DNA of 10,184 nt, taken from NCBI GenBank assembly GCA_945873015.1, contig CAMCBY010000110.1:1-10184 (forward strand), written 5' to 3'. The notes beneath the pieces were generated by a model, which did no database searches, was not told where the DNA came from, and saw only the letters and a program-made list of their open reading frames with translations. The stretch is from Klebsiella pneumoniae. Lineage in GTDB: Bacteria > Pseudomonadota > Gammaproteobacteria > Ga0077536. Numbering within the stretch: position 1 is the stretch's first letter; each line of letters begins with the position of its first letter. The position numbers were made by a program, and so were the translations under genes. Positions 1 through 6,449 of this stretch are shown here, piece by piece.

Positions 1-406
1 TTTCCATGCGGAAACATTCGGTCGGCACATTACGAATGATGTCGGCGAACACCTTGAAGTTGGCCGCGCCGCGCGGAATATCGATGTGCCGCGCCAGCGA
101 ATAGGGTTTGCCGGTGTCGAGGCATTCCGCCTCGAGAAATTCTTCGAAGCGCTGGTTGACGCGGTCGGCGACTTTGAACAACAGCTCGCTGCGCTCGGCG
201 ATGCTCATGCGCCCCCACGGCCCCTTCAGCGCCGCACGCGCAGCGCGCACCGCGCGGTCGACATCGTCTTCATTGGCCTCGTGCACGCGGGCATGCACAC
301 GCCCCGACACCGGATCAAAATCGTCGAACTGACGGCCGCTGCCGGACGCGACGAATTGCCCGTTAATGAAATTCTTCAGTTCTTTCACATTCGCCCCGCT
401 TGCCAT
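1..406 (-). CDS. dmpC: 2-hydroxymuconic semialdehyde dehydrogenase, N-terminal part (runs off left edge)
   Basis: NAD-dependent aldehyde dehydrogenase that oxidises 2-hydroxymuconic semialdehyde, the ring-cleavage product of catechol, to 4-oxalocrotonate (2-hydroxymuconate) in the cytoplasm. Only the first 135 residues are in the window. They carry the ALDH N-terminal motif NFINGQF (about residues 12-18) and the subfamily signature ECLDTGKPYSLA followed by HIDIPRGAANFKVFAD (about 93-121), which matches the XylG/DmpC group as I remember it. The Rossmann fold and the catalytic Cys and Glu lie beyond the edge, so activity cannot be judged. The ATG at 406 directly follows the TGA of dmpB with no spacer and only a weak upstream GGTGA, which suggests translational coupling. 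It is the last visible gene of the phenol operon; further meta-pathway genes probably continue to the left. Confidence 0.93.
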   Translation of the reverse strand, partial: MASGANVKELKNFINGQFVASGSGRQFDDFDPVSGRVHARVHEANEDDVDRAVRAARAALKGPWGRMSIAERSELLFKVADRVNQRFEEFLEAECLDTGKPYSLARHIDIPRGAANFKVFADIIRNVPTECFRME

Positions 407-1330
407 TCAGGTCACCACACTCAGGAAATTCTCGTTCAGACGTCGGTCGTGATAGAAGATTGCGCGGCCGAGTTGTTCGGTCTCCCAGGTAATCGGCTCG
501 CGATCCGGGTACCAGGAATAGTCGCCACAGAACACTTCGTTGCGATTGCCCGACGGGTCGAAGAAATAAATGGTGCGACCGCGCGTGATGCCGTGGCGGG
601 TCGGGCCGATGTCGATGGCAATGTCATGCATGCTCATGAGGTCGGCGGCATTCAGCACTTCTTCCCAGGTGTGCAGCAGGAACGACGCGTGATGGAGCTT
701 GTTCGGCTCGGGGTGTTCGATGAAGGCGATGTCGTGGGCCTTGTTCGAACAGGACAAGAACGAAGCGACCATCGTGCCATCCGGCGTCACCACCCGCTCG
801 GTCAGGCTGAAACCCAGCACGTTGATGAACAGATCGGCGACATCGGCGATTTTCGGTCCATACAGCAGGCAATGATCGAACCGATAAACCTTCATGCCCT
901 TCAGGCCTTCCGGCCACGGGTGGGGATTGAGGTTGCCGACGCTGGTGCCGAAGTGGTCTTTCTCGGCATAAAGTTCGATGTGATGGCCACTCGGGATCTC
1001 AAAACGGATGCGATGGCCGCAGCCCGTGAGCTCGCCGGCGGCGATGCGCTCGACCTTGCAGCCATACTCACGCAGCGCCACTTCGAAGCGGTCGAGATCA
1101 GCGCTGCTCAACACCTTGAAACCGAAATAATCGATGCCCGGTGCATCGGCCTCACGCAGCACGATGGAAAAGCTGTCGTGTTCGTCCCAGCCCTTGAGAT
1201 AGACGCGCCCCTGCGCATCCTCACCAGTCTTGATCATGCCCAGACGCTCAATGTAATGGGTGAGCGCCGGCCCCATCTCCATGACCCGCAGGGCGCAATG
1301 CCCGGGTCGTAAGACTCCTGTGAATGACAT
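407..1330 (-). CDS. dmpB: catechol 2,3-dioxygenase (extradiol, Fe(II))
   Basis: Cleaves catechol next to its two hydroxyls (meta cleavage) to give yellow 2-hydroxymuconic semialdehyde, using Fe(II) and O2. The protein has 307 residues, the same length as XylE of Pseudomonas putida mt-2. It is a vicinal-oxygen-chelate protein with an N-terminal domain (about 1-145) and a catalytic C-terminal domain. The iron ligands fall at XylE numbering: His153 (in FDH), His214 (in LHH) and Glu265 (in NRNEVF). The active-site residues His199, His246 and Tyr255 are also present, so the enzyme should be active. The family signature lies around residues 241-267 (IGPTRHG to NEVFCG). The ATG at 1330 has AGGAG nine bases upstream. 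It sits between its reactivating ferredoxin (dmpQ) and dmpC. A closely related substituted-catechol dioxygenase is the only realistic alternative. Confidence 0.97.
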   Translation of the reverse strand: MSFTGVLRPGHCALRVMEMGPALTHYIERLGMIKTGEDAQGRVYLKGWDEHDSFSIVLREADAPGIDYFGFKVLSSADLDRFEVALREYGCKVERIAAGELTGCGHRIRFEIPSGHHIELYAEKDHFGTSVGNLNPHPWPEGLKGMKVYRFDHCLLYGPKIADVADLFINVLGFSLTERVVTPDGTMVASFLSCSNKAHDIAFIEHPEPNKLHHASFLLHTWEEVLNAADLMSMHDIAIDIGPTRHGITRGRTIYFFDPSGNRNEVFCGDYSWYPDREPITWETEQLGRAIFYHDRRLNENFLSVVT

Positions 1331-1353
1331 CTGGATGTTCTCCTGGCTATGGC

Positions 1354-1368
1354 GCGCGCGATGCGCGC
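1354..1368 (-). other. short GC hairpin in the dmpQ-dmpB spacer
   Basis: In the 42-bp spacer between dmpQ and dmpB two GCGCGC arms flank a 3-base loop, forming a small, very GC-rich stem just upstream of the AGGAG ribosome binding site of dmpB. There is no T-run, so it is not a terminator. It could affect mRNA processing or stability of the distal dmpB-dmpC part, but that is inference. Confidence 0.35.
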
Positions 1369-1372
1369 AGGT

Positions 1373-1681
1373 TCAAGTCACCACTCGACGTAACAACCCT
1401 AAGGCGCGCAACGTGAGATCGCCCTCGGGTATCAATTTGCAGGCGAGGCAGATGCCCGCCGCGAGGTCGTCCTCGCTGACCTGCGCACGGCTCATTTTCT
1501 GGGTGCGATAACACGCGCCCCCCAGCACCTGCACGCGACAGATACCGCAGCCACCACCGCGACAGCCGACCGGAATACCGCGGCGGCCGAGGCTCTCCAT
1601 CGCCGCCAGCACGTTCTGCCCGTCCTTGCACACAAACTGCGTACCACTGTCGGCGAGCGTGATGTGGAATTCCGCCGTCAC
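1373..1681 (-). CDS. dmpQ: plant-type [2Fe-2S] ferredoxin that reactivates catechol 2,3-dioxygenase
   Basis: Small cytoplasmic ferredoxin of 102 residues, homologous to XylT/DmpQ. In the TOL pathway XylT re-reduces the active-site iron of catechol 2,3-dioxygenase after oxidative inactivation by substituted catechols. Cluster ligands are visible as Cys40, Cys45 and Cys48 (C-x4-C-x2-C within GCRGGGCGICRV) and Cys81 (in CLAC). Additional cysteines are at 18, 57 and 78. The block IPVGCRGGGCG is nearly the same as I recall in XylT. The start is GTG at 1681; the GAGGG that overlaps the dmpP stop codon lies about eight bases upstream and supports it. The gap to dmpP is 11 bp and dmpB follows immediately, which fits the repair role. 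Confidence 0.93.
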   Translation of the reverse strand: MTAEFHITLADSGTQFVCKDGQNVLAAMESLGRRGIPVGCRGGGCGICRVQVLGGACYRTQKMSRAQVSEDDLAAGICLACKLIPEGDLTLRALGLLRRVVT

Positions 1682-1692
1682 CCGCGCCGCCC

Positions 1693-2754
1693 TCAGAATT
1701 TCCTGAACAGCGCACTGCGGCGCGCCGGCTGTGCAGCGTCGGCGGCGGTGAAGAAGTGTTCCATGAAGATATGTTCTTCGAACAGCCGGCCGCGCATGAG
1801 GCTGGTAATGCAGGCATCGATCATCGCCGGCGGCCCGCAGAGATAGGCTTTTAGACCGGTGAAGCGGCCGTCAAACAGGCGCTCGGCAACTTCGTGCACG
1901 TAACCGCGCTCGCCCTGCCAGTCAGGGTCGTCCGCGTCGGACAAGGCCGCTACGTAACGAAAATTCGCGTGGCGGGCGGCGAGGCCTTCAAACAGCTCAC
2001 GACAGTAGAACTCGTCGCGACTGCGCGCACCGTGAACGAGGGTGATGGCGCGCGTATCACCCGCCTCCAGCAAATCGACAATCATCGCTTTCGGGCTCGA
2101 CAGCCCCGAGCCACCCGCCAGGAACAGCATCGGCTCAGGCGCCGACCTGCGCACGAAAAATCGCCCGAGCGGCGCAGTGAAGCGCAACGCGTCGCCCACT
2201 TTGAGCTGTTCGTGCAGATAAGCCGTGCCGGCACCGCCCTCGACCTTGCGGATGTGCAGTTCGATTTCGTGCGGCGTGGAGGGCGCGCTGGCGATGGAAA
2301 AGGCACGCGCCTGGGTCAGGCCGGGGATCTCGAGATTGAGGTACTGGCCGGCCTGGAAAGCGAGACCCGCACCATCGAGCGTCAAGCACAGACCCTTGAT
2401 GGTCGGTGTCAGGGTCTCGATGCGCGAGACACGCGCGTGATAGTCACCCACCGCGAGGCGCTGCCCGTCGGTTTCTTCATCGACTTCTGCTTCGATGGTG
2501 ACATCCGACAGCAGTGTCGCACAGCAGGCGAGGGTCTTGCCCTCCTCGCGTTCGACATCCATGAGCGCAAAGGATGAGGCGTGATGGTGCTCCACCTCGC
2601 CCTCCAGCACGTCAACCTTACAGGTGCCGCACAGGCCGTGATTACACGCATAGGGCAGCCAGATGCCGGCGCGCAATGCGCCGTCGAGAATGCTCTGGCC
2701 GTCCTCGAGCTCGAGGGTTTCGCCGAGTGGTTCAATGGTCAGCCGGTAGCCCAC
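1693..2754 (-). CDS. dmpP: phenol hydroxylase reductase component (FAD, [2Fe-2S])
   Basis: NADH-dependent reductase that passes electrons through FAD and a [2Fe-2S] centre to the diiron site of DmpN. The protein has 353 residues, the usual length. The N-terminal ferredoxin domain (1-90) has ligands Cys37, Cys42, Cys45 and Cys77. The FAD-binding domain (about 100-200) carries RAFSIAS at 150-156. The NAD-binding domain (about 205-353) has GGSGLSSPKAM at 214-224 and CGPPAMID at 306-313. The C-terminal FFTAAD at 334-339 is typical of this reductase family. Translation starts at GTG (2754), where the sequence GYRLTIEPLGE aligns with the usual N-terminus, and GAAGG lies six bases upstream. The spacer from dmpO is 15 bp. 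It is distinct from DmpQ, which serves the dioxygenase. Confidence 0.97.
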   Translation of the reverse strand: MGYRLTIEPLGETLELEDGQSILDGALRAGIWLPYACNHGLCGTCKVDVLEGEVEHHHASSFALMDVEREEGKTLACCATLLSDVTIEAEVDEETDGQRLAVGDYHARVSRIETLTPTIKGLCLTLDGAGLAFQAGQYLNLEIPGLTQARAFSIASAPSTPHEIELHIRKVEGGAGTAYLHEQLKVGDALRFTAPLGRFFVRRSAPEPMLFLAGGSGLSSPKAMIVDLLEAGDTRAITLVHGARSRDEFYCRELFEGLAARHANFRYVAALSDADDPDWQGERGYVHEVAERLFDGRFTGLKAYLCGPPAMIDACITSLMRGRLFEEHIFMEHFFTAADAAQPARRSALFRKF

Positions 2755-2769
2755 ACGCAGCCTTCGTAC

Positions 2770-3132
2770 TCAGTAACCGATGCCGTTCAATCCATCGAGT
2801 CCCGGCGCGTAGAACTCGATGTAACTCATGTGGCCGATGCCGTTGTCGGCAATCGAGCGGTCGAAATCCGGTTGCCACGGCGTTTTGTCGAGCTTCCATA
2901 CACACTGCGCAAAGTCGAGCCGCTCGCAGTCAGGATGGGCGGCATAATCGGGCTTGAGCAAAAGCGCGAGAAAATCTTTCAACAACATCGCCGTCGGGGC
3001 GCGATAGGCCGACGGACAGGCAAACATCATGTGTTTTTCCCAGCGCACATAGAAGTTGATATCGCCGCCATATTGCTCGATGCGGTTCGCCGATGGGTAC
3101 TCATAGGCAGCGCCGAGATGTTTGGTGCTCAT
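2770..3132 (-). CDS. dmpO: phenol hydroxylase gamma subunit
   Basis: Small subunit (120 residues) of the (alpha-beta-gamma)2 phenol hydroxylase oxygenase. Family features seen are the N-terminal block WEKHMMFACP (about 31-40), AHPDCERLDF, and the SIADNGIGH motif near residues 92-100, followed by a C-terminal PGLDGLNGIGY. These match DmpO of CF600 in order and spacing. The chosen ATG (3132) follows the dmpN stop by 10 bp, and its ribosome binding site GAGGG overlaps that stop. The reading frame extends further upstream into dmpN, but that longer version has no family similarity and would overlap the large subunit. It has no catalytic residues of its own and stabilises the complex. Confidence 0.94.
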   Translation of the reverse strand: MSTKHLGAAYEYPSANRIEQYGGDINFYVRWEKHMMFACPSAYRAPTAMLLKDFLALLLKPDYAAHPDCERLDFAQCVWKLDKTPWQPDFDRSIADNGIGHMSYIEFYAPGLDGLNGIGY

Positions 3133-3142
3133 GGCTTTACCC

Positions 3143-4666
3143 TCACGCCGCGTTGGCCGGTTTGGTCTTGTGTGCAGCTTGCCACGCGTCCCAGTTTTTC
3201 TGATCCGCAGAGCCACGGTATTCGCCCGTATCGACATCACGCTCGAGATGCAGCCACGCGGCGTACTCGAAAATATCCCGTGCTCCGCCCGCTTCGCCGC
3301 GATAGATCTGCTGCGGCGGGATCAAGGCCTGCACATATTTCATCGGTTCATGATTGAAGATGTCGGCACAGCCGTCGGAACAGCAATGGTGTTTGGTGCC
3401 GGCGGCCTCGACGATGCGCACGCTCTGGGTCAGCGGGTCATCGGGCTCGGTGTAAAACATCGGGATCTGGCAGACCTGGCAGACCATCGGCAGACGGTTG
3501 TTGAAATAGCGCTCACCGCGCTGTTCACGTTCACGCAGGAACAATAAGCGTGGTTTATACAGGCGCTCGAAGGTCTCGCCGTATTTTTCACCGAGCCACG
3601 CTATCTCGTCGTCATCGGGCACCCAGGTGTGCAGGCCCAAAGCGTTGCCGTACTGATAAAGCACCGTCCACATTTCGTGGGTGAGGCGACCTTTTTCCTT
3701 GCCCGCCACTTCGTGATACTTGGGCATGCGAATGCCGTAGCGACTCAAATCATGGAACAGCGCCGCGCCGTTCTCTTCCCAATACATGCCCCATGCTTCG
3801 CCCCACGACATCACTTTTTTCGGCAGCATGTAATCCATCATGGTGCCGACCAGACCGAGCAGCCGGTAGCCGCGCCAGAACCACTTATCCAGCCAGCCTT
3901 GCACGATGGGCACATTGTCCTCGTGCTGCTGCAACATGAACTTCACCACTTCGAGCCCCAAGGTCATGTGGCGTGACTCGTCGGATTGCGCGGAGAAACC
4001 GAAGGTGGTGGTCGCCATGTCGCCGTTATAGGCGGCACCCGACACAAAGGGCATGAACAGCAGATTGGTCAGCACATACTCAAAGGCAAACGAGATCGAG
4101 GTCACGAACTCGAACGGCCCGGCGGTCATCGCGTCCTCAAAAAAACTCTTGGGGATGGACAGATACCAGGCCCGGTCGCGCATGTGGGCAAAACCATGCA
4201 TGCCGTTGAAGAATTTGTTGTAGTGACTGAAGGCGTGCAACTGGGTCTGGGCGTGACGCAGTTCGTCGATGGACTGCATCTGGCAGGCGATACGCGCACC
4301 GGCGCCACGGAACGCGCGCCCGGCGTGGGCAAAGCCGCGATGGGCGGCATATTCGAGCGGCGTAATACCCTGCAACCACAGCTTCACCGCCGACATATAG
4401 CGCGCGTCGGAAATATTCAGCTGGCCGTTGTTCTGCTGGAAGGCATCGAGGATCGCGTAGAGCTTGCGCTCTTTCTCAGACTGATACTTCCAGTACGCGT
4501 CCATGGTCAGGCGGAAGGGATCGGCCCATGCGTCCCAATCCTTGATCTTGATGCCTTCGTAGTTGTCGTAAGGAAAAACCTCGTCCATCGGTTGATAGGA
4601 CGTTTCCCAATCGAGGCCGCGCGTCAGCAGCGCATAACGTTCTTTTAATCCTAGCTTCTTGGCCAT
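3143..4666 (-). CDS. dmpN: phenol hydroxylase alpha subunit (diiron catalytic subunit)
   Basis: Catalytic subunit of a soluble diiron monooxygenase; hydroxylates phenol and methylphenols to catechols. It has 507 residues, near the family norm. The carboxylate-bridged diiron ligands are all present: Glu105 (in TPLEY), Glu135 and His138 (IDELRH), Glu196 (in FAFEYVL), and Glu230 and His233 (SDESRH). The long core resembles DmpN of CF600 closely, for example SGAAYNGDMAT and KWFWRGYRLL. The C-terminal YHS-like part has CQVC at 396-399 and CCSDGC at 428-433, a likely structural metal (zinc) site. The ATG at 4666 begins MAKKLGLKERY, which fits the family; an in-frame upstream ATG (4720) would overlap dmpM. 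The Shine-Dalgarno sequence is weak, and the spacer from dmpM is 41 bp. Confidence 0.98.
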   Translation of the reverse strand: MAKKLGLKERYALLTRGLDWETSYQPMDEVFPYDNYEGIKIKDWDAWADPFRLTMDAYWKYQSEKERKLYAILDAFQQNNGQLNISDARYMSAVKLWLQGITPLEYAAHRGFAHAGRAFRGAGARIACQMQSIDELRHAQTQLHAFSHYNKFFNGMHGFAHMRDRAWYLSIPKSFFEDAMTAGPFEFVTSISFAFEYVLTNLLFMPFVSGAAYNGDMATTTFGFSAQSDESRHMTLGLEVVKFMLQQHEDNVPIVQGWLDKWFWRGYRLLGLVGTMMDYMLPKKVMSWGEAWGMYWEENGAALFHDLSRYGIRMPKYHEVAGKEKGRLTHEMWTVLYQYGNALGLHTWVPDDDEIAWLGEKYGETFERLYKPRLLFLREREQRGERYFNNRLPMVCQVCQIPMFYTEPDDPLTQSVRIVEAAGTKHHCCSDGCADIFNHEPMKYVQALIPPQQIYRGEAGGARDIFEYAAWLHLERDVDTGEYRGSADQKNWDAWQAAHKTKPANAA

Positions 4667-4707
4667 GATGTCTGTCCGGTCGTCGTTCTGGGTTGGGTAG
4701 TGGCCGC

Positions 4708-4980
4708 TCAGGCCTGCCAATACAACACAAATTCATCATCGTCTTCATCGATGTTGCCACCGAGAGAGATGAGGTTGATGTGGATTTCCTGCAGATCGAA
4801 ATCGCGCCCGATCTGGCTCTCGACCGAGGTGCGTCTCACCACCAGCCGGGTCGGGCAATCAATCTTGACCATGCCCGGCGACTCATTCGCAACCGCAGCA
4901 GGGTTGTCGGCGAGGATGGCGGCGATGATCGGCTGCGCGTCGGCGTTGTTCTGGAACGAGATAAAAACTTTGTCGGCCAC
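4708..4980 (-). CDS. dmpM: phenol hydroxylase effector (regulatory) protein
   Basis: Cofactor-free coupling protein of the MmoB/DmpM family. It binds the oxygenase and is needed for efficient turnover. It has 90 residues, the usual size. The block KVFISFQNNADAQPIIAAIL at the N-terminus, then ESPGMVKID and a C-terminal LISLGGNIDEDDDEFVLYW, are typical of the family. No cysteine cluster or metal motif is present, as expected (one lone Cys at about 42). The start is GTG at 4980, three bases after the dmpL stop; a GAGGA that ends inside dmpL lies about seven bases upstream. It lies in the usual place between dmpL and dmpN. Confidence 0.96.
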   Translation of the reverse strand: MADKVFISFQNNADAQPIIAAILADNPAAVANESPGMVKIDCPTRLVVRRTSVESQIGRDFDLQEIHINLISLGGNIDEDDDEFVLYWQA

Positions 4981-4983
4981 GCT

Positions 4984-5988
4984 TCAATCCTCGACGCTGA
5001 GAGACAAACGGCCGACACGCTGGCGCAGGGCCTGCGCGAGTTCGGCGATAACCACGCTACCCTCGCCGTCGAAAGCATAGTCGGCAAGCGGTGTGAGTGC
5101 GGTGCCGACCTCAGCCAGCCACTGCCTGATCCAGCCCTCGAGCAGGACACGATTGTGCGGCGATTCTGCCGCGGCGGTTTTTAACACCGCATCTACCCAG
5201 CGACTCGATTCGGCGTACCAGTCGACCATGAACTCCGACAACATGGAGAATGCCGCGCCGCCATGTTTGATGAAACGTGCGTCGAAACGCTCGAATACCA
5301 GCGGATGCACCATGCCGTCGATGATGAGGTTCTGCAGAACGAACAACTCAAACCAGTCGCGTGTCACCATCGAAGTCTCGACCAGCCGCCGCATCGGCTG
5401 CCACATCACGTCACTCATCCACGCGGCCTTGGCGACGTCGAGCAGCGCCGGATCGTTATCGCCCAGCACCAGACCAGCACGGCTCAAATACTGCGCGACA
5501 CCGAGCTCGTCCATCATGTGCATGGCGGCGGCCGAGGTCACCGGTCCGCCATAACCGTAGGCACAGATATAGGAATTATTGGTATTGGCGGCCCACGCAA
5601 CATGACGCATGGGCAAAACGAAGCGCGTGAGTTTGTCGCGCCAGCTCGTATCGAGGGCCGCAAGCAGGCCACGCTTCTCGACGAACTCGAAATTCCTTTC
5701 CTGCGAATCCTGCTGACGACCACGCTGCAGCGTCCAGGTACCGTAGTAATACTGGCGCGGATCGATGAGATCATCGAAATCGCGCATCACCACCGCCGTG
5801 CGCGTCGGGTCGTAGAGCGTGTGGCTATGGTCCCAGGTTGGCCGGTAGTGAAAGTTCACCATCGGCTGCAGGCCCCACACTGCTTCCTGATAACGTGTCG
5901 CGGGTTTGTCGCCGCCGAGCTTGTCGGCGATGTGATCGAAAGTGCGACGCAGCGGCTCTATATGGGTGGTCTTGAGATCAATCGTCAC
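4984..5988 (-). CDS. dmpL: phenol hydroxylase beta subunit
   Basis: Structural beta subunit of the phenol hydroxylase oxygenase. It has the diiron-protein fold but lacks the metal ligands. The chosen start gives 334 residues, close to DmpL of CF600 (about 331 as I recall). Family stretches include RYQEAVWGLQPMVNFHYRP near the N-terminus, DPRQYYYGTW, MRHVAWAANTNNS, and FMVDWYAESSRWVDA near residues 265-280. The start is GTG at 5988: translation from there begins TIDLKT, which matches the family N-terminus, and GAGGA lies eight bases upstream. A nearer-to-dmpK GTG/ATG-like start at 6015 would add nine residues with no homology. The start overlaps the 3' end of dmpK by 11 bp, so the two genes are probably translationally coupled. 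Confidence 0.95.
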   Translation of the reverse strand: MTIDLKTTHIEPLRRTFDHIADKLGGDKPATRYQEAVWGLQPMVNFHYRPTWDHSHTLYDPTRTAVVMRDFDDLIDPRQYYYGTWTLQRGRQQDSQERNFEFVEKRGLLAALDTSWRDKLTRFVLPMRHVAWAANTNNSYICAYGYGGPVTSAAAMHMMDELGVAQYLSRAGLVLGDNDPALLDVAKAAWMSDVMWQPMRRLVETSMVTRDWFELFVLQNLIIDGMVHPLVFERFDARFIKHGGAAFSMLSEFMVDWYAESSRWVDAVLKTAAAESPHNRVLLEGWIRQWLAEVGTALTPLADYAFDGEGSVVIAELAQALRQRVGRLSLSVED

Positions 5989-6271
5989 AGCTTGGGTCCT
6001 CGGAATCGGCCCCACCGTGCCACCGCCGCGCCGCGATATCGACCGCGTCGGCTTGGGCTGGGGTCAGATGCAGCACGTTGTGGCGCGCACAGAATTCGGC
6101 GAACGCGGCCGGCGGCAGCGTCATTTCGAGATAAAGATCAGGGTCGCCGATGGCGAATTGAAATTCGGTATAACCGCGATGGTCAGCGCGGGTCACGCGC
6201 ACATAATTGCGCGGCGCGTCTTCGCGCACCCCGCCGCCACGTCGCAATTGTTTGAGCTCCCCCATCGTCAC
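5978..6271 (-). CDS. dmpK: phenol hydroxylase assembly protein
   Basis: First gene of the phenol operon; 97 residues. In CF600, DmpK is not part of the active enzyme but binds the oxygenase and helps install iron to form the active holoenzyme. The conserved core here is NYVRVTRADHRGYTEFQFAI followed by GDPDLYLEMTLPPAAFAEFC (about residues 22-61), which fits the family. The start is either GTG at 6271, with GGAGG about eight bases upstream, or ATG at 6265, two codons later; spacing favours GTG. The first 15 or so residues are variable and rich in Arg and Gly. It overlaps dmpL by 11 bp at its 3' end. Confidence 0.9.
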   Translation of the reverse strand: MTMGELKQLRRGGGVREDAPRNYVRVTRADHRGYTEFQFAIGDPDLYLEMTLPPAAFAEFCARHNVLHLTPAQADAVDIAARRWHGGADSEDPSCDD

Positions 6272-6339
6272 GCGGCTCCCCTCCGCATCTCGTCAACAAG
6301 GCTGGTGGCGGTTCGCCGCTGCGTGGCGAGGCCTGCGTA

Positions 6340-6351
6340 CGCGTCGACGCG
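6340..6351. promoter_or_regulatory. 12-bp perfect palindrome in the dmpK leader
   Basis: The sequence CGCGTCGACGCG is a perfect palindrome, about 70 bp upstream of the dmpK start and about 33 bp downstream of the -12 box of the sigma-54-like element, so it would lie in the 5' leader of the operon. It could be an operator or chance in GC-rich DNA. No protein family can be assigned. Confidence 0.25.
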
Positions 6352-6381
6352 AGGGCGACAGTCTGCCGTGCCCGCCTTGCC

Positions 6382-6400
6382 GCAGCAACGCCAATGCAGG
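6382..6400 (-). promoter_or_regulatory. candidate sigma-54 (-24/-12) promoter of the phenol operon
   Basis: Read on the minus strand the sequence is CCTGCATTGGCGTTGCTGC. The -12 element TTGCT (6388-6384) is perfect and the spacing between the -24 and -12 dinucleotides is the required 10 bases. The -24 element is CTGCAT against TGGCAC, so the first G of the essential GG is a T. Transcription would start near 6373 and leave a leader of about 100 bases before dmpK. Sigma-54 promoters driven by DmpR/XylR proteins control the dmp and xyl operons, which makes this plausible. No DmpR-type inverted repeat was found at the expected distance upstream, which would lie inside the neighbouring gene. Confidence 0.4.
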
Positions 6401-6441
6401 GAAAAGTTCGCAACGCTGTTCGAATACCCGACAGCGTTGCG
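6401..6441 (-). terminator. intrinsic terminator of the DUF2780 gene
   Basis: GCAACGCTGT at 6410-6419 pairs perfectly with ACAGCGTTGC at 6431-6440, plus one outer C-G pair, giving an 11-bp stem around an 11-base loop. On the minus strand the stem starts nine bases after the DUF2780 stop codon and is followed by GAACTTTTCCC, with a TTTT run. It would end transcription before the phenol operon and so keep the two units separate. Confidence 0.8.
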
Positions 6442-6449
6442 CGCGCACT

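Noticed and set aside
86..1312. Plus-strand open frame of 408 codons opposite dmpB and dmpC
   Set aside because: The minus strand encodes a catechol dioxygenase with all catalytic residues and the start of an ALDH. The plus frame has no family motif and is an antisense by-product of GC-rich codon use.
1894..2577. Plus-strand frame of 227 codons opposite dmpP
   Set aside because: Antisense to the reductase, which has intact FAD, NAD and iron-sulfur motifs.
3986..4648. Plus-strand frame of 220 codons opposite dmpN
   Set aside because: Antisense to the diiron subunit; no family resemblance.
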